DNA of 64,000 nt from Diphasiastrum complanatum (lineage: Eukaryota; Streptophyta; Lycopodiopsida; Lycopodiales; Lycopodiaceae). This document shows, piece by piece, positions 22,494 through 35,560 of this stretch; the first letter of the stretch is position 1; the number at the start of each line of letters is the position of its first letter. Location of the stretch: assembly GCA_029204225.1 (NCBI GenBank), contig CM055102.1:24645390-24709389 (forward strand), in the 5' to 3' direction. Both the position numbers and the translations under genes were made by a program. A model generated the notes under the pieces. The model ran no database searches. It saw only the letters and a program-made list of their open reading frames with translations, and had not been told where the DNA came from.

Positions 22494-25400
22494 TCACTCT
22501 GAAGGTTTTTGAGGAACCTCTCCATCATTTACTTCCTCATAATCCTCATCGTCATCTTGTTCCTCATCTTCTTCTTCATCCTCTTCTTCGTCTTCCTCCT
22601 CATCTTCGTCATCGTCAATTTCTTCTCCTTGCAAGGCTTCGCCAGTAAACCAAGATACTGCATGTGGAACAATCTTTTCTTTTATGGTTGCCCTGTAAAA
22701 AAAGAAGAAAAACATAGTCAGCCCAGGAAATGCATATGGAACAATCTTTTCTTTTATGGTTGCCCTGTAAAAACATAAGAAAAACATAATCAGCCTAGGA
22801 AATGGCTATTGTCCCCATTGTTGTTCTTGAGTCAACTACTAGAAATTTTATTGTTTCAACTGAAACTTGAAACAGCTGTGAATTGGTGGAATAAAACTTA
22901 TGACCCCAAGAAAGTCTTAACTACCATACGATTGTGAAGGAGCTCCAGTAGAGAAAAGGTGGTGTATTGCTAAGAACATTAGGGTGAAAATTGTAAATTT
23001 TCTAAGCGATATAATAATTCACAAATAACGCACCCAATATCATAGTCATTTTCCAGCACATCCTGAAGTTCTTCCGCCTGCCAACATACATAACTCTTTA
23101 GGATTCAATACAACTCAACTTCGAAACCAATCTTATAAAAAAGAACTAATTGTCAGCACATACTGCATCTTCATCAAGCACATCTTCACTTTCTGGCATT
23201 TGCGGTGGATTGAAGAAATTGAAGAAACTTTCAATCTGCTTCGTTTTTGTGATAGGCTTGATATCTGTCTGTCCTTCCTTTAGCTTCTTTCTTAATAATT
23301 TCTGGGTCAGGTTTTTTCTGGGAAACCATAATATCTCCGTACTGCCCTATGACAGAAGATGAGATTTGTCAAAAGCCTTTTAGATTTGAGAGTCTTGATT
23401 ATATACACTGTATGATCTGATGTCTAACCCGTGTTACAGGGATTTGACAGACAAACCAGGACAAATGCTTTAAATATTGCATCGACTCTAAATAATGAAG
23501 GAGAAAGGAGACCCCGGAAAAGAAAACCATCTAGCATTCACAATACTTAATTTGAAAACACCATACCCAGTGGCACGCTCCAATATTGGCTCGTCATCAT
23601 CCACCATGTGGTAAGTTTTACTGAGCTGTCATCATAACATCAATGTTCATAAGTTATAGCTTTGAGTTTTAGTTCACTATGATGAATTTCAAATGTCATG
23701 AATAATTGAAAAAGGACTGTTCTTTCATACCACTGTATTTTTGAAGTATGGATTTGGGTTGAAGTGGAAGTCAAGTTTAAAACCATTAAGACTGTCTAAT
23801 TTTGACCATTGGATATCCTTCAAGTACTTCAAAGCCTCCTCATCACGTTCTGTAATCTGAAGACATTACTTTCAAGTTAGCTAATAGATATGTACATTGT
23901 ATACGTTGTGGATGTCTACATATCTGTGATGTACACGGTAAAAGCAATGAGTCATGTCCCTAGAACCCTTGGTATATTAAGAGCACATAAACCTTCAACC
24001 ATGGGTTTGAACATGCCTGGACTGCCAGAAGCTCATTTGTCTTCAAGGCCATAAGCCAAAAGTTTGGTACTCCCTTCACTGTGCAGCATAGAAAACATAA
24101 TTACATGATCTGATTGAACATTAGGATAACGCCAGGCAGAATGTCCAAAAGGTGTTGTGGTACTAGAAATTTCACATTTAGACAACAACAATGTCCACTT
24201 GGTTGAGAAATTGGTTAAGCAGTTGATGCGTTTCTAAGAAGAATTTTAAGACTTTTTGCAATGACTGAAATAACCTTCATACTTACCAGCAGAATTTCCT
24301 TCCGCAGTCTTGGTTTTGCTCCCTTCAACTTCAACAGCTCCATTAATAATATCAGCTCTCTAAACCATAGGCCAATGTTTTTGTTATCGATTTCTAGAGA
24401 TCAAACTAAATGAACTTGCTTTAAAAGCAAAACAAAATCACCACTTGAAATGTCTATTTTTATGGATACAAAGCTTTTTTGTCTTTGACGCGTCATATTA
24501 TCATTTTTTTCCCTCATAGAACTGGCACATATCACTGATCTAGTAGATGCAAGTGGCAAAGCGACATGAAAATTTGTAACATCATAAAATTTTTTGACTG
24601 TTTGGAATGTCTACTTTCATGCATATATGGCTTCACCATGTCTCTTTGACGCGTCATACTCTTGTGAAGAGATTATGAGCTCATAGTACTGTCACAGTTT
24701 CACCCATCTAGTAGGGTAATTGGGATGCAAGTGCCACAAACAACATAAAACTTTGTAACATCCTCACAAATTTCGACCATTTAAAATTGGATGATTACTT
24801 CTTCATCAATGTTAGAACTTAGAAATACTACAAAGTGACCCTGTCATTGAGGTGTAAATCTTGGAAACCATTTCCAATGCTTCCTTACTTGCATCTTAAA
24901 AGGAATTTGTTGTCATTACTTCTGATATTCTCGTTCTTAATGCATATCCAGAAAAGAAAAGATGTCTAACTCACATAATTGATAAAGAAGCTAGTGAATT
25001 TGCCTTCAATCTTGTATAGCTACTTGACGGATCCTCATACCTTCAACCAAATTTTTTATAGTGGGCTTAAGAAAACGTTATCTAACTAATGGCAGCATCC
25101 GTGGTCCTAAGCAGCAGTTCTTGTATAATGATTTGCTGCATTGTAGGGTACAGATTAAAGAAAACTCTACACAAATGAAATGATAAATTATAATTCTGTC
25201 CTTGTTGCACAGACCAACATAGAGAAGCATGTTCACATGCTTACGGACATTGAGAGAGAGATTTCGAAAGTGGAATTAGTAAGACCGACGCTAATTCTAC
25301 TGATGGTGTGTTGGACTGTTCAATCAAGTGAAATAAAGTTTTCAATCGAATTCATTATCGATTTAGTAATTTTGAGAGACTTTCATTAAGCTGTCTATTT

Positions 25401-27112
25401 TACCTTCAAATATAATGGCTCATATAGCTTCTGGTACTTCGCCTCCAATAGGGCTTTCTCCTCATTGAATTTGGCTTCAAGCTCGTCATGATTCCTCTGT
25501 ATGAAATCTGGTTATTAGTCAGTAGCAGCAATCTGAGGGAGATCTGTGGTCATATCAAACTTACCAAAAGGCTTCTGGCTTGGGAACCTTTTTCAACAAC
25601 AAACATGGTTCAAGTATGAACAAAAGCTACGAAGTTTATTTCCTTCACCTGCAGGTCTTTCAGAGCAGCTATGCGGGCTGTGGCATCTGGAGAGAGTGAC
25701 TCCAAGTATTTGGTGGATTCTGTATTCTGCACAAAATCACGTGCGCCTGAGTGACATGAAGTGGACAGGCAATGCTAACTAATTTCTGCACTAGTATGTT
25801 TATCAAAGATTTTATGGAGGATAAATTTGAAGATGCAGTGTGCGTTGCGAATTTCAAAATCAAGTCTTACCTTAGAAGGTTTAACCAGCTTTGCACCTTC
25901 CTTTCCAGCGACTGAAAAGTACGACAATGAAATACTTTCACTTGTCAGATCTGAACGTGGTGATTAGAACAGAAGACTGCTAAAAGTGCAAAACGCCTTA
26001 TGCCAACTAGCTTGATAGCAAATCTTTTCTGCTGGATATGATCTACCCAATTTATTTGCTTCCTTCTACCTACGAAACTAATATGTTAAAATCAGTTTCA
26101 TAAAAATCTCTAGAACTGTGAAGTAGCGCAAAGTTTTTGGACAACCATCATCTTGGGTTGTTCAGAAGAGGCTAATATGCATGATGCTGTTGATTTATCA
26201 ATATATTGGGTTCATGCAACGCATAAATTACAAAATGAAAATATGGCCAATATTTGCTTTCAAAAATAATTAGTCAAGATCTTCATTCATAGCTGCTCAA
26301 ACACAAATTCTAAATCTCAAAGCCCAATTTCAGATAAATGGGATGCAATTGAAATTTCTGTCAAGAGACCGTGATAGCACTGTTGCTGCTAACCTTAGAT
26401 GGAACAGAAGGGCAGATCCGAAAATATTCGGAGCTTTTAATGTAATTTACAAGGGTATGGTCGAAAAACCGTCTGGTTTCAATGTCGAAGATAACGAACA
26501 AAATGAAGTGAATCTACGATAAGAGAGGAGCGTGGATTGATAAACTAGAAAATCAGCAAAGCAAAAGCTTTCGCGTATCCCCCATAGTGCTCAAATTCAC
26601 ACGAATAGGTGATTTGTCCTTAAATGCCATATGAATAGAGCTCCAATAGAGCTCCTACTTCGAATCGAAATATATCTAAAAAGGCTGAATAAGAAACTTA
26701 ATTTCTTCAACATTGATTCCCAATTATTGAAACTTTCACGCCACTTCATTTCCCGTAATAGATTAAAGAAGGCAGCATTGATATAATTGACGAGCTTTCT
26801 CACAAAATATGCCTTCAAATCGAATCTTTATTATTCAGTCAGCTTGTTAGAACAGGATCCGGTCCCAAAAACATTCGACTGCAAATCATCATGCGGGTAA
26901 ATCGCCACACAATAAACCTTCATAAACCTAACCGATAACCAAATCCAAAAGAGAGCTCACATGCCTATATCGGAGGGAAAGAACAATCTAGAAGGAAGAA
27001 ACTCAAAACTCAAGAAAGCATGACCAAATCCAATAACAATAATACAAGAGCCTCACACACCTTCAACTTCTTCAGGAGCAGGCTTTTCCTCTGAGCCTGC
27101 CTGATTACTCAT
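22494..27112 (-). CDS. NAP1: Nucleosome assembly protein 1 family (histone chaperone), 11 exons
   Basis: Exons on the minus strand: 27112-27061, 25911-25871, 25726-25649, 25496-25404, 24359-24287, 24078-24017, 23856-23731, 23625-23567, 23341-23164, 23077-23034 and 22692-22494. They total 1005 nt with consistent phases, giving 334 residues. The start [10 protein letters not shown] is the first ATG. NAP1 hallmarks follow in order: an alpha-helical dimerisation region (exons 3-4, [16 protein letters not shown]); the core KGVPNFW and [61 protein letters not shown]; and a long acidic C-terminal tract. NAP1 proteins bind H2A-H2B and H3-H4 and shuttle between cytosol and nucleus. The C-terminal CaaX-like end of some plant NAP1s is absent. 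All introns are GT-AG except intron 6, which fits only with a GC donor. The WFPRKN segment differs from the usual WYPGKC, so this may be a diverged paralogue. The family call is firm; expression is unknown. Confidence 0.93.
22659..22802 (-). repeat. 72-bp tandem duplication of the last NAP1 3' splice site
   Basis: The copies at 22659-22730 and 22731-22802 each contain the end of intron 10 (polypyrimidine tract plus ACAG) and the first codons of exon 11 (ATIKEKIVP). The acceptor used in the model ends at 22693. The duplicate acceptor would start the exon at 22764. Both give the same frame because 72 is a multiple of three. Confidence 0.9.
24476..24795. repeat. Degenerate duplication in NAP1 intron 4
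   Basis: Two diverged copies of about 160 bp share the words TCTTTGACGCGTCATA, ATCTAGTAG, GATGCAAGTG and TTTGTAACATC in the same order. They look like an old tandem duplication or two related small insertions. Confidence 0.6.
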
Positions 27113-27285
27113 CCTTGTTCCAGAAATGATACGCTCAAAGGACGGTCCTGCTTTCTCAGAGTTCCTTGATTAGGATCTGATCCAACTCAACAGATTCACG
27201 GCTTGTCCAGCAAATTGCCGATCCTTTGTCTCTGATTGGCAGCCTCCTCTCTCCGACAGATCTTCGAACAGGAAGAAAAACCCCG

Positions 27286-27341
27286 TGAAATTCCTCTGCT
27301 AAGCGAGAGCTCTCCCTGAATTCCTCTGCTAAGCGAGAGCT
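27286..27341. promoter_or_regulatory. Direct repeat in NAP1 5' region
   Basis: A unit containing TTCCTCTGCTAAGCGAGAGC occurs twice with about 30-bp spacing, 170-230 bases upstream of the NAP1 start codon. It lies in the 5' untranslated or promoter region. Any function is unproven. Confidence 0.5.
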
Positions 27342-30019
27342 TTTATGAGAAAGCAAGGCAAATTTGCGATCCAAGGAAAGCTAGTCGAACATGGAAAACT
27401 TAGGAACTGACAACGACCGTTCCTTGTGCCCAAAAAAACAAAGAGAAACGCACGCACGCACAACAAAATTAGTGGATAATGCAAACCTTAGTTGCCATGT
27501 ATTGTGTCTAAATTTCTTGCCTATTATTATATTCTGATATTAAAAGTGTAAGGGGCCCATGCCAGCCTTGATACCAATACCATTCCTCCACCCATCCATG
27601 TAATCATTTTTATGGTAGTACCAAAGTGTGTTTGGAACAAACTTTTGTCACATGAACAATTATGAGGGAGGAGAGTCCTTGCATCCAAAAGGCACACACA
27701 CGTTGATGAAATCGAGTGTTCGGCGAGTTGCACAAATGATCACCATGTGTGGCGGCAGGTTAGTGGATTGAGATCATTTGAAAATCTCGTCAATCACATC
27801 AGATGTTCGGCCCAACTGCAAAAATTATCGCCCACATCTAGCGGCGTTTGTTGTTTGAATGTTTTGGAAATCTTGTCAATTGACATGTGACGAGGCTTCA
27901 TCTTTTGTCACATAAGCAAACCTTAATGAATATATATGTGAATGGTTCTTCAACTTTCAAAAAACGGAATCAATGGGATATTATAGCATAGGCGCATCAA
28001 AGGGAGTTAGGAACTATGACGTAGCTTCCCCACCTCAATACTTGCCCTTCCAACCAATCCGACCAACTTGACATCAAGCACCCAAGATTTCAACATGCAT
28101 TAGATCCCAAAATGGCCATCCATGGAGACTTAATTGCATCACGAGTGCTAAGAGCCAACTTGGCACCACACCACATTGGACAACCATAAACAAGCAACTT
28201 TCATCCAAGGTAACCATCCAACTTAGCCAACAAGTTAGAGCTCATTCCAAGAGCACATAGTTACGATCATGCACGGTACACTTAGAGCCACAAGCCATGA
28301 TAGATAATAATGACAACTAGTTTGTGTATTGAATATTCCTGACAACATACCTTTGGTCTTGACAACATATTGTAGGCATTTGTAGATATAACCCTTAACT
28401 GGACACTGGGATAAAATATAAGAAGTGACGTTTCAATTGTCACTTTGATTGAACTTTGAAATCTGAAAGGTAACTAGAGTGAGTCAGACCTGCAACTTTA
28501 TTAATTGGTGGCAGAGGTTGTTTGAAACATCCACTTGTTGTTCACACGACCTATTGTTCATGGGCTCTATTGAACCCATTCTTCACACCACATGTTGTCA
28601 ACAAAGGTTGTTCCATAAGCCCAAGATTTGTCGTCTAGTTTGTGGACCACTAGACGCTTCTTATTTTGAAATGTTGCTTATCTCTTTTTTGCCAACCTAG
28701 ATCTCACTTTTGGTTCCTCCTTTTATGGCTCTTTGAAGTAGGCAATGGATTGAAACTCCATACTGTAGTTCTCACTTTGCTTTGAGTATACGTATTTGAG
28801 CCAAACTCATGTAACTATTGACTCGGCCTTATGTGGTTGAGAGTCAAGATGTTATAGTAGTTGATTTTAGCACAAACTATTGGTGTTTTGCTTGGAGCAT
28901 CTTGACTCTCATGCAAAAAATGAACCACACAGTATCACAATGGATCATCCACTTTTCACACAAGTCCTTAGAGTACTCACTTTGTCGACAATTTATTATT
29001 GATTTACAAAGGAATAAAGTCCACAACATAACTAATAGCTTGGCCATATTGAGTAGGCTGAGAGCTAACAACCATGGCAAAAGACCTCCTCTTAGCAACA
29101 ACAATTTGTTGGTGGCCTAGATCCAAAGTTCGCCAGCTTTTTTGAGCGAGTTTGACTAGCTTATTTTGAATTTCCCCGTTGTGATCAATTGTCTTCAACA
29201 ACTTCACCAAGAGAGATGAGCGTGCAATGGTTCCTCCATCTTCTGTGCCTAGTTGATTAAAAATAAGAGTTTATTTTTCGCTTAAAGCTTTTCTAGCATC
29301 TCTTGCTTTCCCTTTGCTAGGTTATTGGCCTACAGCGACTTGTTGCTAGTCTCTGGAAAAAAAATCCTAGCCTTCCCTCTTGAGGACTAAAGGTGACTAT
29401 TGCCTACATCTATTGAGCTTCAGTTCCAAAGATAGTCATTCCAATAAGACCAATTTCTCTAGAGGACATCTATTTCCTTTTCAACCTTTGACTCTTGGTA
29501 GCTGTCAAGACCAAGTCACAACTTGATTGCTAAAGCCAATGAACAAAAAGAGAATGGATGGTGAATCATATCCAACCAATATCTAGATCAAATAGATCTA
29601 GATCCCCCAAGCTATGGATCACTAGTGATGACTCCCTATGGAGGACAGATGCCAATCTAGCAACATGTAGTTGCCATTCATAAATCAAGCTCACATTTAG
29701 AGAGGTCTATAGGTATAATTATACCCTCCAAGGCTCTACCCAAACTAGGAGTAATTAGGGACACCTCACCTTAGTGAAACACATCCATAGCCTAATAGGG
29801 CCACATCTACTATTGACTGATGAGTCACTGCTAGTTCCATATAAATCCACCATCATGGGTTTTAGGCCTCCATTAATTATAGTTTAATACCACAATCAAT
29901 TCATGGGTCAAGTTAGGCCTTTTGTCCCCCTTACAAGACATATATCCAAGGTCAAACTTTTTATAGGTATGAAATATTTGCCTCCCTAAAAAAGTTCTAT
30001 CCTCAAACTAAAGGTGGGA
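27342..30019. other. Intergenic, no gene seen
   Basis: Upstream of NAP1 I see only short ORFs without family features. A minus-strand frame at 29210-29004 (VKLAQKSWRTLDLGH) looks protein-like but cannot be assigned. Confidence 0.4.
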
Positions 30020-30480
30020 AAGTTCTTTCTAAGGCTCTCCTCTCAGTATTCCCAAGAGTCATCATCATTTAGACAACCTTTCCACCAAACCAGATGATCG
30101 GTAATTATACAATCATATAATTCTAAAATCCAAGATCTTTTCGGGTTCAAATGTAGTCACAATGGATGATTCTCTTATAGATCCAATAGACCTCCAAAAT
30201 CAAGGGGATTCTCTTCACACAATTTTTTCTTTAGTTGACTTACGTAAAATACTTGAGTTCCTTCCATAAGGTCTAATTTGCTAAGCCAAAGATTGAATCT
30301 ACTTGGAAATTATGTATGATCCTCTATATTTAGCAAAAAAGTTGTAATGCTTGCCAATACACATTACTTTAAAATCCTTAAAGATTCTCAAATATACCCA
30401 ATCCCCTACTTGAAAATCTTGAGGCAATATTTTCATATTAGCATAATGTTTGTCCATATCTTTGACACTTTGAATATTCT
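30020..30480 (-). pseudogene. gypsy chromovirus integrase C-terminus with chromodomain (relic)
   Basis: Reading leftwards, a frame shows QVGDWVYLRI (about 30400), KYRGSYIIS and YVSQLKKKLCEEN. The chromodomain words ILD-RI, HLVWWKGCLNDDDSWEY and KNFPTF follow. This is the GPY/F region plus chromodomain that ends pol in chromoviral gypsy elements. Frameshifts and stops interrupt it. No LTR could be delimited. Confidence 0.7.
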
Positions 30481-33400
30481 CATGTACTATGTAAGCATTG
30501 CCTTATGAAGATCTGACTAGATCCCGTTGCAAAACAACCAAAAGGACACCTTTGGAGCAAAACCACCCATCCAAACCTAGATCCCTCCTGGAGTTTCCTC
30601 CTGGATCTAGCCCCCAAGCCATAATGAAGAACACAAGAGAGGAGAGAAGCAACTAGCTCAAGAATCTAAATTCATAATAGGAAGATGGGCGAATTTCCAT
30701 AGGATATATTCTCTCCAAGAGAGAGAGAATATCCCCCCAGGATCCCCATGCAACCTATAATGAGCTATTGACTTCCTATTCTTGCATTAAAACAATCATT
30801 CACTAGATCCATCAAGATAAAAATGACGTTAACTTAGTCCTGAGTACCCCAGATACTCTCTTGAGTTAAGTGCTCTATCTCTAGCATCATATGCTAGAAA
30901 ATAACAACCATTCAATCTTAATAGACTTAAATGCTCCTAATTAACCAGAGATTTTAGGCTAAAAAATAATACACAAGCATTCCTTGACTACAATCTGTAA
31001 AGGTAAGCAAATTCCTCATAAGTAAACAATTACTTAATGGAAATGTTTGTGAGATCCAAACAATCTCAAGTTTGTACACAAATTTAGAGTTCAAATAACA
31101 GATCTAAATTTTTAACTCAACCAATTGGTCAAGAATTACTCACCATCTTAAGAATCATCATATTTTCATATAATCATCTAATGACCTTTAAGTATCAATT
31201 TATGATTCGTTAATCATAAACATTTAGAATCTTATGATTCATCAATCATAATTTATTGGATACTTAATCATTTAGAGATACTAGAGTATATGCACAACAT
31301 ACCACTCAGGAATGATAAGAAACATTCTAAAATCTTTTTCACAAGGAAAATTATTGGATTCCAAGAATATTCTCCCAACTCGATTCTTAACCAGATTATG
31401 AGTTCGAAATTCTACAATCAACCTAGTAATTAAAGACCAATATAACCTTTTGTCTTTAACAATATAAACCTCATACAATCACCAAGAAGAGAGCCTTGAA
31501 TGCACCACTCCCCCACTCTCTTATGGAGGCCACTAGGTGTACTATCAAATGGGTTGGGGACAAATGACAAAGAGGGCTTGAACTGCTCTCTTAGCAACAA
31601 AATGGCCTCAACAATGAAGAAGTACTTTAACAAATGGAGTCCCTATCAATTGAAAAACCCTCAAGTCTTGAAATCTCTCAACATGAAGTAGATGGAAAAA
31701 CACAAGAGCATAAGTCCATAAGCACTTGATTGAAGAAAGTTCTCACCTCACGATCCAAAGCTATTTCTTGTAAAGAATAGAAGATAACAAGCACTCCTAA
31801 GAAAGGATCTCACATGATGAAAATTAATAAGCATAAGATCAAATAGGCCTCCAAGGCATGAGATTTCATGACTCACTCACAAGAATCAATTCCTCAACAA
31901 TACAAAATAGTTACAAACTCTAAGAACATACTCAACACACTATTGCAAGAAATCTTCTATCTCTCAATAAGATTAGATGAAACTCTCAATGAACATGGCA
32001 TCACATCATCACGTCAAAACTATCACATCAAACTCATCAATTCACTATCAACTCACTATCACATTATTATCCAACTATCAAGGAGTGCAAGCATAACTTT
32101 TTCAACCATCACAATGTCAACCAACAAGGAAACTCTCAACTTCCCAAGAATCACCAAGTTCTATCATCTTTCAACTCTCCAACTATCAACATCAACTCAC
32201 ACTATCCAACTATTATTCAAGACACAAGGATCCAAAACAAGCAACTCCCAAATGTACCAACTCCTAAAAATGCTAACTCACAAAAGTACTAACATTTAAA
32301 ATACAAGGAGTTGGCTCCTTCTTATAGGAAAATCCAATGGGTCCCCTTCACAATGCCATCTTTCATGAAAGAGCCTTATGTGTTCTCTTGCATCAACTCT
32401 TTCACTTAGAGCTAAAGATCTCCTTTATGTTGGAAGCCATATCTATCTTTTATCTTATTACGGTTGAGAAGTGGGATGTTGAAATCAAAAATCATAAGTA
32501 GCTTGTGTAAGTTTCCAAACGAGATTAAGTAAATGGAAGTTTTCTTGATAGGAGTGTTGGTTGGCATTCAAGATTGTTGATTTTTAGCCTAATAGCCATT
32601 GCTACTTGAGTAATGAGTGATTCTGTTATTTTCTAAATAAACCTTAATAAGGGCCTTTCATATATGTTGAATGGGCGAGTGCGCCTCTATGCTGTGAGCT
32701 AATAGCCAACGATAACTAAATTTTCAAAGAGTTTTCATCAAAGTCATCTATGTCAAAGTCATCTATATGTGGGAGAACTCAGTTGCATTTCTGAGGGAGA
32801 CTACACCGAATTCGGTTGGAATATCAGTCGCGTTGATGCTGCCAGAGATCAACTTATTTACGTAGTGTAGCAGGGAATCAAGCCATCTCTATAGCAGGCT
32901 TCAAGCACATACTTTTTGGCATTCTTCAAGCCCATTTCTGTGGCTAAACCATTCACTGATCATCTGTAGAGTACTTCCAGTTCAAATAGCTGACACTTCT
33001 ATGAGTATTTCCATCGCAAATTTCTGAGGCTCTATACCTCTGCTATGGTTGTTTGCATCACACACACTTTTGAAGTTTTTCTTGTTGATTATTTGGAGTG
33101 CATTCAATCGCTGACACTAGTGCTACAGTTCGGATTTCCAGAATGGCAATCAATCGCAATTGGTCATTGTTCACTGCACCCTGCCAATCATCAGTGATCA
33201 AGGATGAATTCCTAGCTATTTGAGTCCTTCAATCGATCTGAGTGCGGCCTCCTGGCTCTGTTTGCCTCTGCCTGCCAACTCCTACTGCCCGCTGCCTCCG
33301 CTCGCTGTGTGCTCGCTAGATGTCTCCTACTGCCTGTCTGCGGGCCCTGTACCCTCGCTGATCCTGGTTGTCTGCCATCTCTGCCCACCACCTCATCTAG

Positions 33401-34849
33401 CACGTGGTCTATGGGTATGTCTGCACTGTCTGTAGAAAAACAGACCTGCCTGTGTCTCTGCCTTTCATCGCAGACAGATAGAGCACCTCTGAGTTTTTGA
33501 ATCCATGAAAATCGTATGCTATTTCGTTCTGCTGCCTTCCATCACATCATAAAGAGAGTATTTTATTCCTTCACGGAGGATGAAAGTTCAATTGGTTCCT
33601 GCCTGGCCATCGTTGACTGTGTGAAACACCTCCTCACATATTCTCTACAGTTTTGACAATGCATTGATGGTCATTGAATGTCGGTTCACTCTCCTCATCA
33701 TCTGTCATCTAAGTTTCACGGTTAAGTTCTGACCGTTGTTGTTAATCACACTTTTGGAGGGCCATACTCACTGCTAAAGGACATTTATGAAAGCAATGGA
33801 TTACATTTGAAGAGATCGAATACATTTGTAGTTCATTGAATACATTTGTAGTTCATTGTGTCTCTGTAGCCAACATTCAAGCACATATCCCATCGCATTC
33901 AGAATGGCAAGCGAGACAGCTCTGTTGCATTCATGACTAGAGTACCCACACATAACGGCTACCTAACAGCATTTTGAGGTATGATTCAAATTTCATTGTT
34001 ATTTGTGGACTTGTTGTGGTAATCTACTTTACTTAATTTCCCGTTTATATTCATCTTGATTGTATGAAGGATTTTGTTCTTAATTTCAAGCGCATGGTGG
34101 TAAGGCTTGGTTACGTAAATCATTTATGGTAGTGAATCATTTTTGTGCTACCTCAAGTAGGGAAGTGTTTAAATCATACTAATGGTGTGAGAAAATACAG
34201 TTCGTATGAGTTGTGTAGAGAACGAAAAACTTCACTCTGTTTTTTCGACCTACTAATCACTAGCCGAATCCAAGAGAAGTTTGGAAGTCAGTACAAAAAC
34301 GTTTTTACACTTTATGCTTCAATAGTATGGAACTGTTAGTTGAACAACCATAAAGTGTCAAAGTTTGAAGCATTTGTCCGTTTATGCAGAGTGTTAACTA
34401 GACCCGACCTCTGTGAAACACCAGAGTGGGAAGTCCGTCAGATTCCGTTGAAACACATTGGCCTGCTGGCTAAAGTCGCACTAGACACACCATTTCTGGT
34501 ACTGTCTAGTGAAATAGCTAGACCCGGAACTTGGAAAATGCTACCGCTCAGTCAACAGAGTGGCATGCATAACTCAACCATCACTGCACTGTTCTAACCT
34601 AAGACCTAGTTTTCGGATCGACAACACCTAGAAGCTAGGGTTTTGGGTTTATTTATCACCAGTCACTCCAAAAGAAATTATTTACAATTCCATTATGCAT
34701 TATAGTGTGCCCGCACTAGTCATTTGCTCGTTAGGGTTACTTGACCGGTTGAAAGAGACTGATACCATTATCCTGGCTAGGATATTCTACAGTAGCCATC
34801 ATATGAGTAATGTAGACCGATTCCAAATGTGTTTACTATTTGTGGCATT
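30481..34849. other. Long gene-poor interval
   Basis: No gene or delimited element is supported. 31868-32299 is a low-complexity Ser/Thr/Ile frame built on TCAACTATCA-type words. 33200-33500 is locally GC-rich, with short overlapping frames that look like chance. 34340-34597 has an 85-codon frame without recognisable features. Confidence 0.4.
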
Positions 34850-35099
34850 TTATCCGCCCAACCCATAGCCATTAGAGGTGGGGCCCCTTGACCCTTTTAG
34901 GACGTTTTGGCTGGAACAATCCCCTGCCGAAAATGGCCCTAACACCAAGAAATGGGCCTCGCTCGTTTCACGGGCACCTTGGAACATGGCCCCTCCACCT
35001 AGAAACCATAGGCATTTGGGGCATTGGGCATTATGTGCACTATAAATTCTAGCGAGTGCTATTTTTTTTTGGTTGGACACCTTTAGTGGATACACACCC

Positions 35100-35560
35100 C
35101 CACCCCCTTTATGTATTTAAGACATGTCCTTAGTTTTCAAATCTCACATCCTTCATAAGTAGCATCCTTAAGGGTTGCCCATAAATCTTAAAAGGCATAG
35201 TCCTTACAAATCAAAGCAATATTTGAAAGAACTTAAAGACATATCCTTAGACTTTAAAGGTAATATATTTCCAAGGTAGGGACCCTACTGGGTGAAAGAG
35301 ATATGCTTAAGAATTAAAAGACCATGTGTTGTGTTTGGCATTTAAGGCACGTCTTTTTAAGACCATACCCCTCAAAAGTAACATCCTTAAGTGTCAATAG
35401 GTAATGCCCTTGATATGACCTTCCCCACTTAAAGGTAGTGTCCTTAGCAAGTAAAGGCAATTCCTAAAGAGTTGAAGGTGGTGTCTTTACCATTACAAAA
35501 TAATGCCATTCATATCTCAACAATGCATCTTAAATATTTGGGGACGAGACTTGAAATTTT
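35100..35560. repeat. Degenerate short-period tandem array
   Basis: Words of the type GTCCTTA(G/A), AAAGGTAGTG and AAGGCAAT recur every 25-35 bases with heavy divergence. This is consistent with an old minisatellite-like array. Boundaries are approximate. Confidence 0.5.

Noticed and set aside
22509-22778. Plus-strand frame with a long Leu/Ile/Phe run resembling a membrane protein
   Set aside because: It is the antisense of the acidic C-terminal tract and the duplicated splice region of NAP1.
24017-24078. Extending NAP1 exon 6 to the GT donor near 23990
   Set aside because: It adds residues (ACSNPWLK) that break the conserved NAP1 sequence, whereas the GC donor gives a continuous family match in correct phase.
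31868-32299. 143-codon Ser/Thr/Ile-rich frame
   Set aside because: Low-complexity sequence built on repeated TCAACTATCA-type words; no domain or codon pattern of a gene.
33212-33500. Overlapping frames in a GC-rich patch
   Set aside because: Open on both strands because of base composition; no recognisable product.
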